A stretch of DNA of 64,000 bases from Millisia brevis NBRC 105863 (GCF_001552615.1 NZ_BCRN01000001.1:434001-498000), one strand, 5' to 3'; numbered from the stretch's first letter, positions 8,949 through 17,821 are shown. A program made the numbers and translations. Notes: generated by a model not told the origin, from the sequence alone.

Positions 8949-8954
8949 ATTCTA
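8949..8954 (-). promoter_or_regulatory. -10 hexamer TAGAAT, leaderless-type
   Basis: TAGAAT on the minus strand, 6-nt spacer, then ATG 8942 of the class V aminotransferase gene. Confidence 0.6.
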
Positions 8955-8962
8955 GAAGTCGG

Positions 8963-9970
8963 TCACTTGGAGTCGGGTGCGCCGGGACGGTCGCCAACCG
9001 GGGCCACCGACTCGCCCGCGGCCCGGGCCCCGCGGATCGCGGTGATCGCGGCGGCGATCCGGGCACGGCCGGGCCGCTGCGGACGCGGTAGCAGGTCGAG
9101 CGTCTCGATGGTGACCTGGATCGCCGCCTCGGTATAGCGGGCCGGGTAGGTCATCGCGCAGCCGATCAACCACACGGACGCCGATACCGACCGCAGCGTC
9201 TGCCAGGGCACCAGGTCGTCGTCGGTGACCGGCGGCCGACCCATCGCGGCACAATAGCGGTCGACCGCGGGCCGCCCGCTGCCGTCGCCGAGCAGGACGG
9301 CGAGGTCGGCTTCGGCGGGTCCCAGGCCGGTCTCCTCGAGGTCGATGAAGATCCAGCCGCGAAAGGGCGCGTGGACCGCGTTGCCCGGATGCGCGTCACC
9401 GTGCAGGACGACCGCCGGTCCGCGAGCGAGCACCGGGGCAACCCGTTGCAGAGCGGCTCGGTGCAGATCGTCGATCGCGTCGACCACCGCCGCGTCCACC
9501 CCGGCGGCCGACAGTCCCCGCAGACCCTCGCGCACCCCGTCGCCCAGTGCCGGGATCGTCGGCAGGCCGAGCCCGTCGGGCGTCAACTCGCGGTGCAGGC
9601 GTACCAGCAGGTCCGCGACCTGGTTCGGGGACGCCTCGCCGCCGTCGGGCGCGACGTCGCGCCAGAAGGTCAGGTGCAGTCCGTCGGCGTGGTGCGGACC
9701 GGGGTCGAGCGTGTCCGCGGGCAGCATCACCGGCAACCCCAGCTCCGCGGCCCGGCCGGCGACGAGCAGTTCGCGGGCCAGCCACCGCTCGGGATGGCGA
9801 CGTTGCAGCCCGGTATGGGTGCTGACTCGCGCCGCGATACCGAGCGCGGGGACGGCGACCCACAAGGAGCCGCGGGCGGAGCGCACGTCGAGGCTCGGCC
9901 TGCCCCGACCGAGGGTCTCGAGCGCGCTGTGGACGGCGGCCAGCCCGCGCCCCAGGAGGGGATCGTCCAT
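8963..9970 (-). CDS. aminoglycoside phosphotransferase-like kinase (APH family)
   Basis: The 335-residue protein has the APH/choline-kinase catalytic loop HGDAHPGN and the following metal-binding strand FIDLEETGLGPAEADLA, in the usual order for protein-kinase-like small-molecule kinases. The family phosphorylates aminoglycosides, homoserine, choline and other hydroxyl compounds; being chromosomal in an actinomycete it need not be a resistance gene. I chose ATG 9970: a GATACT -10-like hexamer lies 7 nt upstream (9978-9983), whereas the longer frame would run through the PadR operator. It diverges from padR. Confidence 0.8.
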   Translation of the reverse strand: MDDPLLGRGLAAVHSALETLGRGRPSLDVRSARGSLWVAVPALGIAARVSTHTGLQRRHPERWLARELLVAGRAAELGLPVMLPADTLDPGPHHADGLHLTFWRDVAPDGGEASPNQVADLLVRLHRELTPDGLGLPTIPALGDGVREGLRGLSAAGVDAAVVDAIDDLHRAALQRVAPVLARGPAVVLHGDAHPGNAVHAPFRGWIFIDLEETGLGPAEADLAVLLGDGSGRPAVDRYCAAMGRPPVTDDDLVPWQTLRSVSASVWLIGCAMTYPARYTEAAIQVTIETLDLLPRPQRPGRARIAAAITAIRGARAAGESVAPVGDRPGAPDSK

Positions 9971-10062
9971 GCCCGGAAGTATCGGCCCGGCTCCGGCAGT
10001 CGGCAATCCGACAGCGGCGCGACGTGCGGCGATGCCCGTTTCGACCGATATATTCTGGTTGG

Positions 10063-10082
10063 AATACTCCACGTGGAGTATT
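10063..10082. promoter_or_regulatory. PadR operator, perfect 20-bp palindrome
   Basis: AATACTCCACGTGGAGTATT is a perfect inverted repeat 50 bp upstream of the padR start codon and 93 bp from the divergent kinase gene. Its size and symmetry suit a dimeric winged-helix repressor, and the position suggests autoregulation of padR and the exporter. Confidence 0.75.
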
Positions 10083-10131
10083 AGTCTACGGAGGGCACCG
10101 AACGGGTGACGGACAGGAAGGGACGGTGCCG

Positions 10132-10749
10132 ATGTCGACGCCATCGCGGTCGGGTCAGCTCACCGCCCTGAGCATGTCCGCCCTCGCGCTGCTGCTCGAG
10201 GGCCCGCGCCACCCCTACGAGATGTTCCAGATCATGATGAGCCGCCGGGAGGACGTGATCGTCAAACTCCGCGCCGGCACCCTGTATCACTCGGTCGGAC
10301 GGCTGGCCGACGGCGGGTTGGTGCGCGCGATCGGCACCGAACGCGACGGCAACCGCCCCGAACGCACCACCTACGAGATCACCCCGGCGGGCCGGGAGGC
10401 CCTGCGCGGCGCCGTCGCCGAACGCCTCGCGGTCCCCGCCAGGGAGTACCCGATCTTTCCCGTCGCCCTGGCGGAGATCCACGCGCTGCCGGCCGAGGAG
10501 GCGATCGACCGCCTGCGGACCCGCCTCGACGCCGTCCGCGAGGACGTCCGGATGCTCGAGACCGGGCGCGAGGCCGCCCTCGGGCGCGGCACCCCACCGA
10601 TCCACCTGCTCGACCTCGACTACCTGATCACCCAACGACGCGGCGAGATCGACTGGCTCATGCGGGTCATCGACCGCATCGGTACCCCGGAACTCGCCTG
10701 GTCGCCCCATTCCGGGGCCACCGGCTTCGACCAGAAGGCGCAACTGTGA
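10132..10749 (+). CDS. PadR-family transcriptional regulator
   Basis: The protein has 205 residues with an N-terminal PadR winged helix (LSMSALALLLEGPRHPYEMFQIM, then GTLYHSVGRLADGGLV and RTTYEITPAGREAL) and a C-terminal Vir-like dimerisation region. PadR proteins repress detoxification or drug-efflux genes and release DNA on binding the drug. The start is ATG 10132 with AGGAAGGGA upstream. The stop overlaps the exporter start (GTGA at 10746-10749), so the two are translationally coupled. A perfect palindrome at 10063-10082 is the likely operator. Confidence 0.9.
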   Translation: MSTPSRSGQLTALSMSALALLLEGPRHPYEMFQIMMSRREDVIVKLRAGTLYHSVGRLADGGLVRAIGTERDGNRPERTTYEITPAGREALRGAVAERLAVPAREYPIFPVALAEIHALPAEEAIDRLRTRLDAVREDVRMLETGREAALGRGTPPIHLLDLDYLITQRRGEIDWLMRVIDRIGTPELAWSPHSGATGFDQKAQL

Positions 10750-12296
10750 CAACCAACCCGACCGCCGAGCCCGCGGGCGATTCCGCGCCGGCCCACTCGT
10801 GGTCCGACAATCCCTGGCCCGGCTTGTGGGCCATGGTCATCGGCTTCTTCATGATCCTGGTCGACTCGACGATCGTCTCGGTCGCGACCGACGCGATCAT
10901 GGTGGGCCTGGACACCGACCTGAACAACGTCGTCTGGGTGACCAGCGCCTACCTGCTCGCGTACGTGGTGCCGCTGCTGATCTGCGGCAAGCTCGGCGAC
11001 CGCTTCGGGCCGCGCAACGTCTACCTGGTCGGTCTGGTGATCTTCACCGCCGCTTCCGCCTGGTGTGGATTCGCCGATACGGCAAGTGCGCTGATCATGG
11101 CGCGCGTCGTACAGGGCATCGGAGCGGCATTGCTGACGCCGCAGACGTTGGCGGTGATCACCCGGACCTTCCCGCCGGCCCGACGCGGCGCGGCGATGGG
11201 CCTGTGGGGTTCCGCCGCCGGCGCCGCCATTCTCGTCGGCCCGCTGGCGGGTGGCGTACTGGTGGACAACTTCGGCTGGGAGTGGATCTTCTTCGTCAAC
11301 GTCCCGGTCGGCATCATCGCCTTCGCCCTGGCCTGGCGGTTGGTACCCCACCTGCCCACCAACCGACACCGCTGGGACGTGCCGGGCATCCTGCTCAGTG
11401 GAGTCGGCCTGTTCTGTATCGTCTTCGGGCTGCAGGAGGGTGAGCGCTACAACTGGGGCACGATCACCGGACCGATCTCGGTGTGGTCACTCATCGGAGT
11501 CGGCGCCGTGGCGATCGGCATCTTCGTGTGGTGGCAGTCGCGGGCGAGCGAGCCGCTGATGCCGCTGCGCCTGTTCGCCGATCGCAACTTCACGCTGGCG
11601 AATATCGCGATCACCACGATGGGCTTCGCGGTGACCGGTATGGCGATCCCGCTGATGCTCTTCGCGCAGAAGTCGATGGGCCTGACCCCGCTGCGGGCGT
11701 CGTTGTTGATGATCCCGTTTGCGGTCTCGGCGCTGGTGCTGGCCCGACCGGTCGGGCTGCTGGTCGACCGTGTCCACCCCCGCTACCTCGGCGCGTTCGG
11801 ATTCCTGGCGTTCGCCGCCGGCCTGTTCTGGCTCGGCGCGATCGCCGACGCGAACGTATCGGTGGTCTCGATCCTGATCCCGCTGACCGTGATGGGCATC
11901 GGCAGCGCCTTCGTCTGGCCGTCGATGTCGGCGACCGCGACCCGGAATCTGCCGATGCAACTGGCCGGTACCGGTTCGGCGGTCTACAACATGACCCGCC
12001 AGGTCGGCGCGGTCCTCGGCAGCGCGGCGGTCGGCGCGTTGATGCAGAACCGGATCGCCGCGCATCTGCAGGAGATCGCCGGTGGAGCCGCGGCGGGCGG
12101 GCAGATTCAGTCGGCACAGGGAGCGTTGCCGGAGGCCCTGATCGGGCCGTTCGCCCGATCGATGGGTCAGAGCATCTGGCTGCCGGCCGCGGTTCTGCTG
12201 ATCGGCGTGGCGGCGGCGATGTGCTTCGCGCGTCCCGCCCACCAGGTCGAGCGGCAGCAGGGCGCGGTCGCCGAGGGTGCCGCGAGCCGCAGCTGA
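10746..12296 (+). CDS. MFS drug exporter, DHA2 (EmrB/QacA) family
   Basis: This 516-residue membrane protein has about 14 transmembrane segments. The N-terminal motif LVDSTIVSVA and the loop 2-3 motif A GKLGDRFGPR (81-90) are typical of 14-TM proton-drug antiporters, as is the motif-C-like stretch LWGSAAGAAILVGPLAGG. It exports hydrophobic or cationic compounds using the proton gradient. It starts with GTG 10746 overlapping the padR stop codon, so it is the second gene of a padR-exporter operon controlled by the palindrome at 10063-10082. Confidence 0.9.
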   Translation: MTTNPTAEPAGDSAPAHSWSDNPWPGLWAMVIGFFMILVDSTIVSVATDAIMVGLDTDLNNVVWVTSAYLLAYVVPLLICGKLGDRFGPRNVYLVGLVIFTAASAWCGFADTASALIMARVVQGIGAALLTPQTLAVITRTFPPARRGAAMGLWGSAAGAAILVGPLAGGVLVDNFGWEWIFFVNVPVGIIAFALAWRLVPHLPTNRHRWDVPGILLSGVGLFCIVFGLQEGERYNWGTITGPISVWSLIGVGAVAIGIFVWWQSRASEPLMPLRLFADRNFTLANIAITTMGFAVTGMAIPLMLFAQKSMGLTPLRASLLMIPFAVSALVLARPVGLLVDRVHPRYLGAFGFLAFAAGLFWLGAIADANVSVVSILIPLTVMGIGSAFVWPSMSATATRNLPMQLAGTGSAVYNMTRQVGAVLGSAAVGALMQNRIAAHLQEIAGGAAAGGQIQSAQGALPEALIGPFARSMGQSIWLPAAVLLIGVAAAMCFARPAHQVERQQGAVAEGAASRS

Positions 12297-12304
12297 TCGA
12301 TCGG

Positions 12305-12341
12305 ACGGGCGGTGGCGCGTCAGGCCCGCGCCGCCGCCCGT
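12305..12341. terminator. long GC hairpin between convergent genes
   Basis: ACGGGCGGTGGCGCG (12305-12319) pairs with CGCGCCGCCGCCCGT (12327-12341) with one G-T wobble and a 7-nt loop. It lies between the convergent exporter and membrane-protein genes and overlaps the last codons of the latter. Confidence 0.7.
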
Positions 12342-12733
12342 TCGCGGTACCAGGCCCGCGCCGTCGGCGTTTGCAGAATCAGCGCCGATGCGATCGGGTA
12401 GAGCGCCAACAGCGGAGCGGACCGATCGCCGGAGCCGAACCCGACCACGAGCTGCAGGAGCAGGTAGCAGCCGGCCGCGATCGCCAGCCCCGTCGCTGCC
12501 CACGCTCGGCCGGTCAGCACGACGACGGCCAGCACGATCGCGGCGATCGACAGCACGACGACACCGACCGGGGCCGGCGACCCGAATCCTCCGCCCGTCT
12601 CACCACCGTCGACCACCGCCTCCATGCCGGCCACGGTCACCAGCATCAGTGCGGCGGCCGACAGGGCGACGATCCCGCCCGCCAGCGCCATCCCTGCCCC
12701 GATCATCACGCTCACCGGAGTACCCCGGGTCAT
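12320..12733 (-). CDS. small hypothetical membrane protein
   Basis: A 137-residue protein with four predicted transmembrane segments: two N-terminal (VSVMIGAGMALAGGIVALSA; VVVLSIAAIVLAVVVL) and two further ones around a GCYLLLQLVVGFG stretch. I do not recognise a named family. The start is ATG 12733 with GGGGAGGA 5 nt upstream; the frame extends another 53 codons 5' but that part has no hydrophobic or coding character and would contain the parS-like site. It converges on the exporter gene. Confidence 0.6.
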   Translation of the reverse strand: MTRGTPVSVMIGAGMALAGGIVALSAAALMLVTVAGMEAVVDGGETGGGFGSPAPVGVVVLSIAAIVLAVVVLTGRAWAATGLAIAAGCYLLLQLVVGFGSGDRSAPLLALYPIASALILQTPTARAWYRERAAARA

Positions 12734-12842
12734 CCGTCCTCCCCACTGGTCGATCACTCGACTGCGCCGACCCGTCCCGGTCTCGGCTCGGGTTGGTCCC
12801 GTCACGATACGTCCGGTGGACCGCGGCCTCGCAGACCGCTCG

Positions 12843-12856
12843 GTTCCACGTGAAAC
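12843..12856. other. parS-like site
   Basis: GTTCCACGTGAAAC matches the ParB-binding parS core GTTTCACGTGAAAC with one mismatch and lies in an intergenic stretch. The same variant, in opposite orientation, occurs inside recF at 57880-57893. ParB sites cluster near oriC in actinobacteria, which suits this location. Confidence 0.6.
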
Positions 12857-12925
12857 CGCACGATCCCCCGGCGAGCAGGACGTTCGGTTCACAAACGGGT
12901 CTTGAAACCATCGGAACGCCGGGCC

Positions 12926-12958
12926 TACGCTCGGTCGGAGGACTTACTCCGCAGTAAG
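12926..12958 (+). promoter_or_regulatory. promoter with palindromic operator
   Basis: TACGCT at 12926-12931 is a likely -10. The inverted repeat CTTACT-CCGC-AGTAAG (12943-12958) would lie at about +5 to +20, a position where a bound TetR-type repressor would block transcription. The TTACT(N4)AGTAA form is common among TetR operators; the regulator is not adjacent. Confidence 0.5.
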
Positions 12959-12997
12959 AAGCTGCAGCAGGACGCTGCCGGCAGAGGAGCACACCGC

Positions 12998-13900
12998 ATG
13001 ACGATCCAGCGGCTCGACGTCGAATTCCGCTCCGACGGGACCACCTGTCGCGCCTGGCTCTACCTGCCGGCCGGGCCGCCCGCCCCGGTGATCGTGATGG
13101 CCCACGGCCTCGGCGCGACCCGGGGGATGCGCATCGACGCGCACGCGGAACGCTTCGCCGCCGCCGGCTACGCCTGCCTGCTGTTCGACTACCGCTACTT
13201 CGGCGACAGCGACGGGCAGCCGCGTCAACTGCTCGATATCGACAGCCAGCTCGCCGACTGGTCGGCCGCGGTCGACTACGCCCGGACCCGCCCCGAGGTC
13301 GACGGCAGCCGGATCGTCCTGTGGGGGACGTCGTTCTCCGGCGGGCACGTCATCACCACCGCCGCTCGGCGCGCCGACGTCGTCACCGCGACGATCGCGC
13401 AGTGCCCGTTCACCGACGGCTACGCCTCCGCGCTGGCGATGGATCCGCGCACCTCGATCAAGGTGGGGTTGCGGGCGGCCCGCGATATCGCCGGATCCCT
13501 GGTCGGCCGGCCGCCGGTGATGGTCCCGCTGGTGGGGCCGCTCGGCAGCGGCGCGCTGATGACCGCGCCCGACGCGATGCCCGGCTACCTGGCCCTGGCG
13601 GATGACCCGACGCAGGTCCGCAACGAGGTCGCCGCGCGGGTCGGCCTGCGCATTCCGCTGCGTCGCCCCGGCCGGGATACCGCCCGGGTGCGGTGCCCGA
13701 TCCTGTTCTACGTCTGCGATCCCGACTCGGTCGCCCCGGACAAGGCGACATTGCGGCACGCGGCCCGCGCCCCTCACGGCGAGGTGATCACCTACCCGGC
13801 CGGGCACTTCGAGATCTACGTCGACCCCCATTTCGACAAGGTGATCACCGATCAGATCGACTTCCTGCGGCGGCACGTTCCGGTGGCGGGGGCGAGATAA
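12998..13900 (+). CDS. alpha/beta hydrolase
   Basis: The protein has 300 residues with an oxyanion-region block MAHGLGATRGM, the nucleophile elbow WGTSFSGG (Ser112), an acid-bearing segment VCDPDSVAP and a C-terminal His in YPAGHFEIYVD, which completes a Ser-Asp-His triad. It resembles the DUF1100/BAAT-like group of actinobacterial hydrolases. No secretion signal is visible. The substrate is unknown. The start is ATG 12998 with GAGGAG 8 nt upstream. A promoter with an inverted repeat lies at 12926-12958, so expression is probably repressor-controlled. Confidence 0.85.
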   Translation: MTIQRLDVEFRSDGTTCRAWLYLPAGPPAPVIVMAHGLGATRGMRIDAHAERFAAAGYACLLFDYRYFGDSDGQPRQLLDIDSQLADWSAAVDYARTRPEVDGSRIVLWGTSFSGGHVITTAARRADVVTATIAQCPFTDGYASALAMDPRTSIKVGLRAARDIAGSLVGRPPVMVPLVGPLGSGALMTAPDAMPGYLALADDPTQVRNEVAARVGLRIPLRRPGRDTARVRCPILFYVCDPDSVAPDKATLRHAARAPHGEVITYPAGHFEIYVDPHFDKVITDQIDFLRRHVPVAGAR

Positions 13901-13942
13901 CCTCGCCGGCGTCGATCCGGAATGGAATCGTCGGACATGACC

Positions 13943-13948
13943 TAGGGT
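13943..13948 (+). promoter_or_regulatory. -10 hexamer TAGGGT for oxidoreductase gene
   Basis: TAGGGT predicts a start near 13955, giving a 5' leader of about 52 nt that contains GAAAGGTG before the ATG at 14007. Confidence 0.45.
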
Positions 13949-14006
13949 CGCGACGGGCGGTGTTGCCCGACCGGGTCGCCCGCCCGCTACCGAAAGGTGT
14001 CCGACG

Positions 14007-15011
14007 ATGACCGTCACCAGCCGGCAGATCCGCCTCGCCAAACGTCCGGTGGGACTGCCCGACATCTCCACGTGGGAGTTGACCACCGAGGAGTTGCCCG
14101 CCCCCGGTCCGGGGCAGATCCTGGTGGCGGTCGACCACATCTCGATCGACCCGGCGATGCGCGGCTGGCTCAACGACACCCGCTCGTACGTTCCCCCGGT
14201 GGGCATCGGCGAGGTGATGCGCGCGATCGCCACCGGCACGGTCATCGCCTCCGAGAGCCCGGAGCGTCCGGTCGGCTCGCATGTGCGCGGCATGTTCGGC
14301 GTCGCCGACCACGTGATCGTCGACGCCGCGACCACCGATCCGATCGATCCGGCGATCGCGAGCGAGGCGACCTGGCTCGGCGCGCTCGGTATGCCCGGCA
14401 TGACCGCCTACTTCGGTTTGTTCGACGTCGGCCGCCTGCGGGACGGCGAGACGGTGGTCGTATCCGGGGCAGCGGGCGCGGTCGGCAGCGTGGTCGGCCA
14501 GCTGGCGAAGGCGCGCGGCTGTCGGGTGATCGGCATCGCCGGCGGCCCGGACAAGTGCGCCTGGCTCGAGGAGATCGGCTTCGACGCGGCGATCGACTAC
14601 CGCCAGGGCGACGTGACCGCCAAGCTGCGCGAACTGGTGCCGGGCGGCATCGACGTCTACTTCGACAACGTCGGCGGCGAGATCCTCGATGCCGCCCTCG
14701 CCAACCTGCGGCGCGGCGCGCGGATCGTGCTCTGCGGGGCGATCTCCTCGTACAACGCCGAGGATCTGCCGCCGGGGCCCCAGCGGTATATGGCGCTGCT
14801 GGTCTTCCGCGCCTCGATGACCGGCTTTCTGGTCTTCGATTACGCCGACCGCTTCCCCGAGGGCGTCGCCGCGATCGCGGCCCTGATCGACTCCGGCGCG
14901 CTGGTGGCCCGCGAGACCGTGGTCGGCGGGGGCATCGAGGGCTTCCCCGAGGCTCTGCTGGGCATCTACCAGGGCATCAACACCGGCAAGCTCGTCCTGA
15001 CGGTCCCCTGA
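14007..15011 (+). CDS. NADP-dependent MDR oxidoreductase (CurA/LTB4DH-like)
   Basis: This 334-residue medium-chain dehydrogenase/reductase lacks zinc ligands. The N-terminal RQIRLAKRPVGLPD..W block, the SIDPAMRGWLND segment and the Rossmann motif VVVSGAAGAVGSVVGQLAKARG identify the leukotriene B4 12-hydroxydehydrogenase/curcumin-reductase branch. These enzymes reduce the C=C bond of alpha,beta-unsaturated ketones with NADPH. It overlaps nothing and ends 8 bp before the dehydratase gene, so the two are probably an operon. Confidence 0.88.
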   Translation: MTVTSRQIRLAKRPVGLPDISTWELTTEELPAPGPGQILVAVDHISIDPAMRGWLNDTRSYVPPVGIGEVMRAIATGTVIASESPERPVGSHVRGMFGVADHVIVDAATTDPIDPAIASEATWLGALGMPGMTAYFGLFDVGRLRDGETVVVSGAAGAVGSVVGQLAKARGCRVIGIAGGPDKCAWLEEIGFDAAIDYRQGDVTAKLRELVPGGIDVYFDNVGGEILDAALANLRRGARIVLCGAISSYNAEDLPPGPQRYMALLVFRASMTGFLVFDYADRFPEGVAAIAALIDSGALVARETVVGGGIEGFPEALLGIYQGINTGKLVLTVP

Positions 15012-15019
15012 GCGCCGCC

Positions 15020-16018
15020 GTGCCCGACCCGATCACCCACGCCGATGTTGCCGCGGCGGCGGAGCGGATCGCCGGCTCGGTCCGCCCGGTCGTGGTCGCC
15101 CCGGCCGGGGTGCGGACCACCGCCGCGGGCCGCTACCGGATGTCGTACGCGTTGGAGTTCCTGCAGTACACCGGCACGTTCAAGGCGCGCGGCGCGCTGA
15201 ACTTCCTGCGCGCACGGGCCGAGGCGGGCACCCTGCCGGACGCCGGGGTCGCGATCGCGTCCGGCGGCAATGCCGGGTTGGCGTGCGCCTGGTCGGCCCG
15301 CGAGGCCGGGACGACGGCGACGGTCTTCGTGCCGACCACCGCTCCGCGGGTCAAGGTCGATCGGCTGCGGTCCTACGGGGCCCGGGTGGAGCTGGTCGGG
15401 TCGCAGTTCGCCGAGGCCGCGGCGGCCTGCGCGGACTTCGCCGCCGAGACCGGTGCCGCGTTGTCGCACGCCTACGACCACCCGTTGATCGCCGCGGGAG
15501 CGGGAACCCTGGCCGACGAGATCCGCGCGGCGCTGCCGGATGTCACCACGATCGTCGTCGCGGTCGGGGGTGGGGGCCTGTTCGCCGGGGTGGCGACCGC
15601 CGCCCATCACCACGGAATCGCCACGGTCGCCGTCGAGCCGGAGCACTGCCGGGCCCTGAACGCCGCCCTCGCCGCGGGGGAACCGGTCGACGTGCCGGTC
15701 GACTCGGTGGCCGCCGACTCCCTGGGCGCGCGGCGGGCCTCGACCCTGGCCGTCGAGGCGGCCCGCCGCACCGGAGCACGGTCGGTACTGGTCACCGACG
15801 AGCGGATCGTCGCGGTGCGCCGAGGGTTGTGGGACGACCATCGGCTGGTGGTCGAACACGCGGCGGCCACCGCGGTCGCCGCCCTCGAGCCGCGCGCATC
15901 GACGGAACCCGCCCCGTTCACACCCACCGACGGCGAACACGTCTGCGTGGTGTTGTGCGGGGCGAACACCGATCCGAGCGACCTCGTCGCATCGTCCGAG
16001 CAGCCGAGCGGGATGTAA
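15020..16018 (+). CDS. threonine/serine dehydratase-like PLP enzyme
   Basis: The 332-residue protein is of fold-type II. Lys55 in YTGTFKARGAL should bind PLP, SGGNAGLACA contacts the substrate carboxylate and the Gly loop GGGGLFAG holds the phosphate. No regulatory ACT domain is present, so it resembles catabolic threonine dehydratase or serine racemase rather than biosynthetic IlvA. The serine-binding signature reads TGTFK instead of the commoner TGSFK. The start is GTG 15020, 8 bp after the oxidoreductase stop; coupling replaces a clear ribosome site. Confidence 0.85.
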   Translation: MPDPITHADVAAAAERIAGSVRPVVVAPAGVRTTAAGRYRMSYALEFLQYTGTFKARGALNFLRARAEAGTLPDAGVAIASGGNAGLACAWSAREAGTTATVFVPTTAPRVKVDRLRSYGARVELVGSQFAEAAAACADFAAETGAALSHAYDHPLIAAGAGTLADEIRAALPDVTTIVVAVGGGGLFAGVATAAHHHGIATVAVEPEHCRALNAALAAGEPVDVPVDSVAADSLGARRASTLAVEAARRTGARSVLVTDERIVAVRRGLWDDHRLVVEHAAATAVAALEPRASTEPAPFTPTDGEHVCVVLCGANTDPSDLVASSEQPSGM

Positions 16019-16026
16019 GCCCCATA

Positions 16027-16051
16027 TGTCCCCAACAGGAGAATTGGGACA
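16027..16051 (+). terminator. possible hairpin after dehydratase gene
   Basis: TGTCCCCAA (16027-16035) pairs with TTGGGACA (16044-16051) with one bulge and an 8-nt loop, just after the dehydratase stop. It may terminate the preceding operon. Confidence 0.4.
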
Positions 16052-16189
16052 AAGCGCGCGATAATCCGATGACCCGTATCGCCCGAGGGTGACGACCCCG
16101 CGATATCGGGTTCACCGCGCCCCGGTGTTGTGGCGCTCCGGGGTCCCGCCCGTCGGCGGACCACACCTTGGCCTGATCGGAGTTATCCC

Positions 16190-17734
16190 ATGCCCGAGGA
16201 CAGCACACCCCAGCCACCGGATGTCGTCAGCGCCTCTCCCGGCGCGGTGATCGCCGACGCCGACTTCGTCATCACAAATATCGATTCCTCGCTGCACAAC
16301 GAGGAACTCGCCCCGACCAAACCGTCACAGCGCAAATGGGGCACCTTCGAGATCTTCAACGTGTGGACCAACGACGTGCAGAGCCTCGCCGGATATACCT
16401 TGGCGGCGAGCCTCTTTGTCACCGCCGGGATCAACGGGTGGTTCGTCTTCGCGGCGATCATTCTGGCCGGCGCGCTGGTGATGGTCTTCGTCAACCTCTC
16501 CGGTCGTCCCAGCGTGAAGTACGGGGTGCCCTATCCGGTGGTCGCGCGCGCGTCGATGGGCGTGCGCGGCGCGATGTTCCCGGCGACGGTACGCGGCATC
16601 GTCGCGATCTTCTGGTACGGAGCGCAGACCTACTTCGCTTCCACCGCAGTCGCTTTGGCGATCAACGCGATCGTCGGTCCGACGGCGACGGGCACCTTCC
16701 TCGGAATGACCTGGGTCGACTGGGTGTCCTACGTCGTCGTCGCCGGATTCCAGATCTGGCTGTTCAGCCGGGGCCTCGACGGCATCGTGAAGTTCCTCAA
16801 CTTCGCCGGTCCGGCGGTCTATGCGGTGATGGTGCTGCTGCTGATCGCGATCTGGTGGCAGGCGGGTTCGGGGTTGCTCGGTTCGGTGGGCGATATGTTC
16901 GCCGGCGAACTGACCGGCATGGCCGCGGTGACCGCATTCGTCGGCGTGGTCGGCACGATGATCGCCTACTTCGCCGCGGTGATCATCAACTTCGGCGACT
17001 TCGCCCGATTCACCCGCAGCGACAAGGAGATGCAGCGCGGCAACTTCCTCGGATTGCCGGTCAGCCTGGCGTTCTTCACGTTCCTGTCGCTGTTCATCAC
17101 CGCCGGGGCGTACGTGGTCTACCAGGACGGGCAGGGCGAACCGAATACCAACCCGGCGGCGATCGTCGGCGAGGTCGGCAATGTGTGGCTGAGCATCATC
17201 GCCGCGATCACCTTCTTCGTCGCCACCGTCGGTATCAACCTGGTGGCCAACTTCATCCCGCCGGTCTACGACATCGTCAACCTCAAGCCGTCCAAGTTGA
17301 ACTTCCGCATCGCCGGGTTGATCACCGCCGCACTGGGATTCATCATCGGCGCGCTGTGGGTGGCGGTGATCGGCAACGCCGGTCTGCCGAAGTTCGTCGA
17401 TACGCTCGGCGCGGTCCTCGCGCCGCTCTACGGCATCATGGTGATCGACTACTTCTACCTGCGGAAGCAACGACTGCACATCCAGGAGCTCTACTCGGCC
17501 GATCCCGGCGGCATCTACTACTTCACCAACGGCTGGAATGTCCGGGCGCTGTGGGCCTTCGGTATCGCGGCGGTGTTCTCGATCGCCGCGGTGTGGACCC
17601 CGGCGCTCGAGGCGCTCTCCGGCTTCGCGTGGATCATCGGCGCCGCCCTCGGCGCCCTGCTGCACGTGCTGGTGATGCGTGGTCAGCCGCTCGCCGATCC
17701 GGCGCCGGTGGCCGCGGAGCAGGCCGCCGAGTAG
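16190..17734 (+). CDS. NCS1-family permease (hydantoin/allantoin/uracil type)
   Basis: This 514-residue protein has about 12 transmembrane segments. The strong family block FEIFNVWTNDVQSLAGYTLAASLF near residue 55 is typical of NCS1 carriers for uracil, allantoin, hydantoin or thiamine. A conserved helix (AVIINFGDFARFTRSDKEM) and the end of the core (GIMVIDYFYLRKQ) are also present. It is more divergent from the NCS1 genes at 1304 and 28579 than those are from each other. The start is ATG 16190 with GGAG 8 nt upstream; an in-frame ATG at 16130 is not supported by a ribosome site. The substrate cannot be assigned. Confidence 0.88.
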   Translation: MPEDSTPQPPDVVSASPGAVIADADFVITNIDSSLHNEELAPTKPSQRKWGTFEIFNVWTNDVQSLAGYTLAASLFVTAGINGWFVFAAIILAGALVMVFVNLSGRPSVKYGVPYPVVARASMGVRGAMFPATVRGIVAIFWYGAQTYFASTAVALAINAIVGPTATGTFLGMTWVDWVSYVVVAGFQIWLFSRGLDGIVKFLNFAGPAVYAVMVLLLIAIWWQAGSGLLGSVGDMFAGELTGMAAVTAFVGVVGTMIAYFAAVIINFGDFARFTRSDKEMQRGNFLGLPVSLAFFTFLSLFITAGAYVVYQDGQGEPNTNPAAIVGEVGNVWLSIIAAITFFVATVGINLVANFIPPVYDIVNLKPSKLNFRIAGLITAALGFIIGALWVAVIGNAGLPKFVDTLGAVLAPLYGIMVIDYFYLRKQRLHIQELYSADPGGIYYFTNGWNVRALWAFGIAAVFSIAAVWTPALEALSGFAWIIGAALGALLHVLVMRGQPLADPAPVAAEQAAE

Positions 17735-17821
17735 CCGACATCGCCGGCCGCTCGGGGCTCGACAGACCCGCGGGCGGCGTGCGACCGTGAGATCCGTCGG
17801 GCGCGACGGAAGGACACGTCG

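Noticed and set aside
14066-14080. CACGTG-containing words as further parS sites (also near 20461, 39411, 42018)
   Set aside because: They lack the GTTT/AAAC arms; the one at 42018 belongs to a terminator hairpin.
13997-15019. In-frame upstream extension of the dehydratase gene
   Set aside because: It lies over the oxidoreductase gene in another frame and is Arg-rich; homology to PLP enzymes begins only after GTG 15020.
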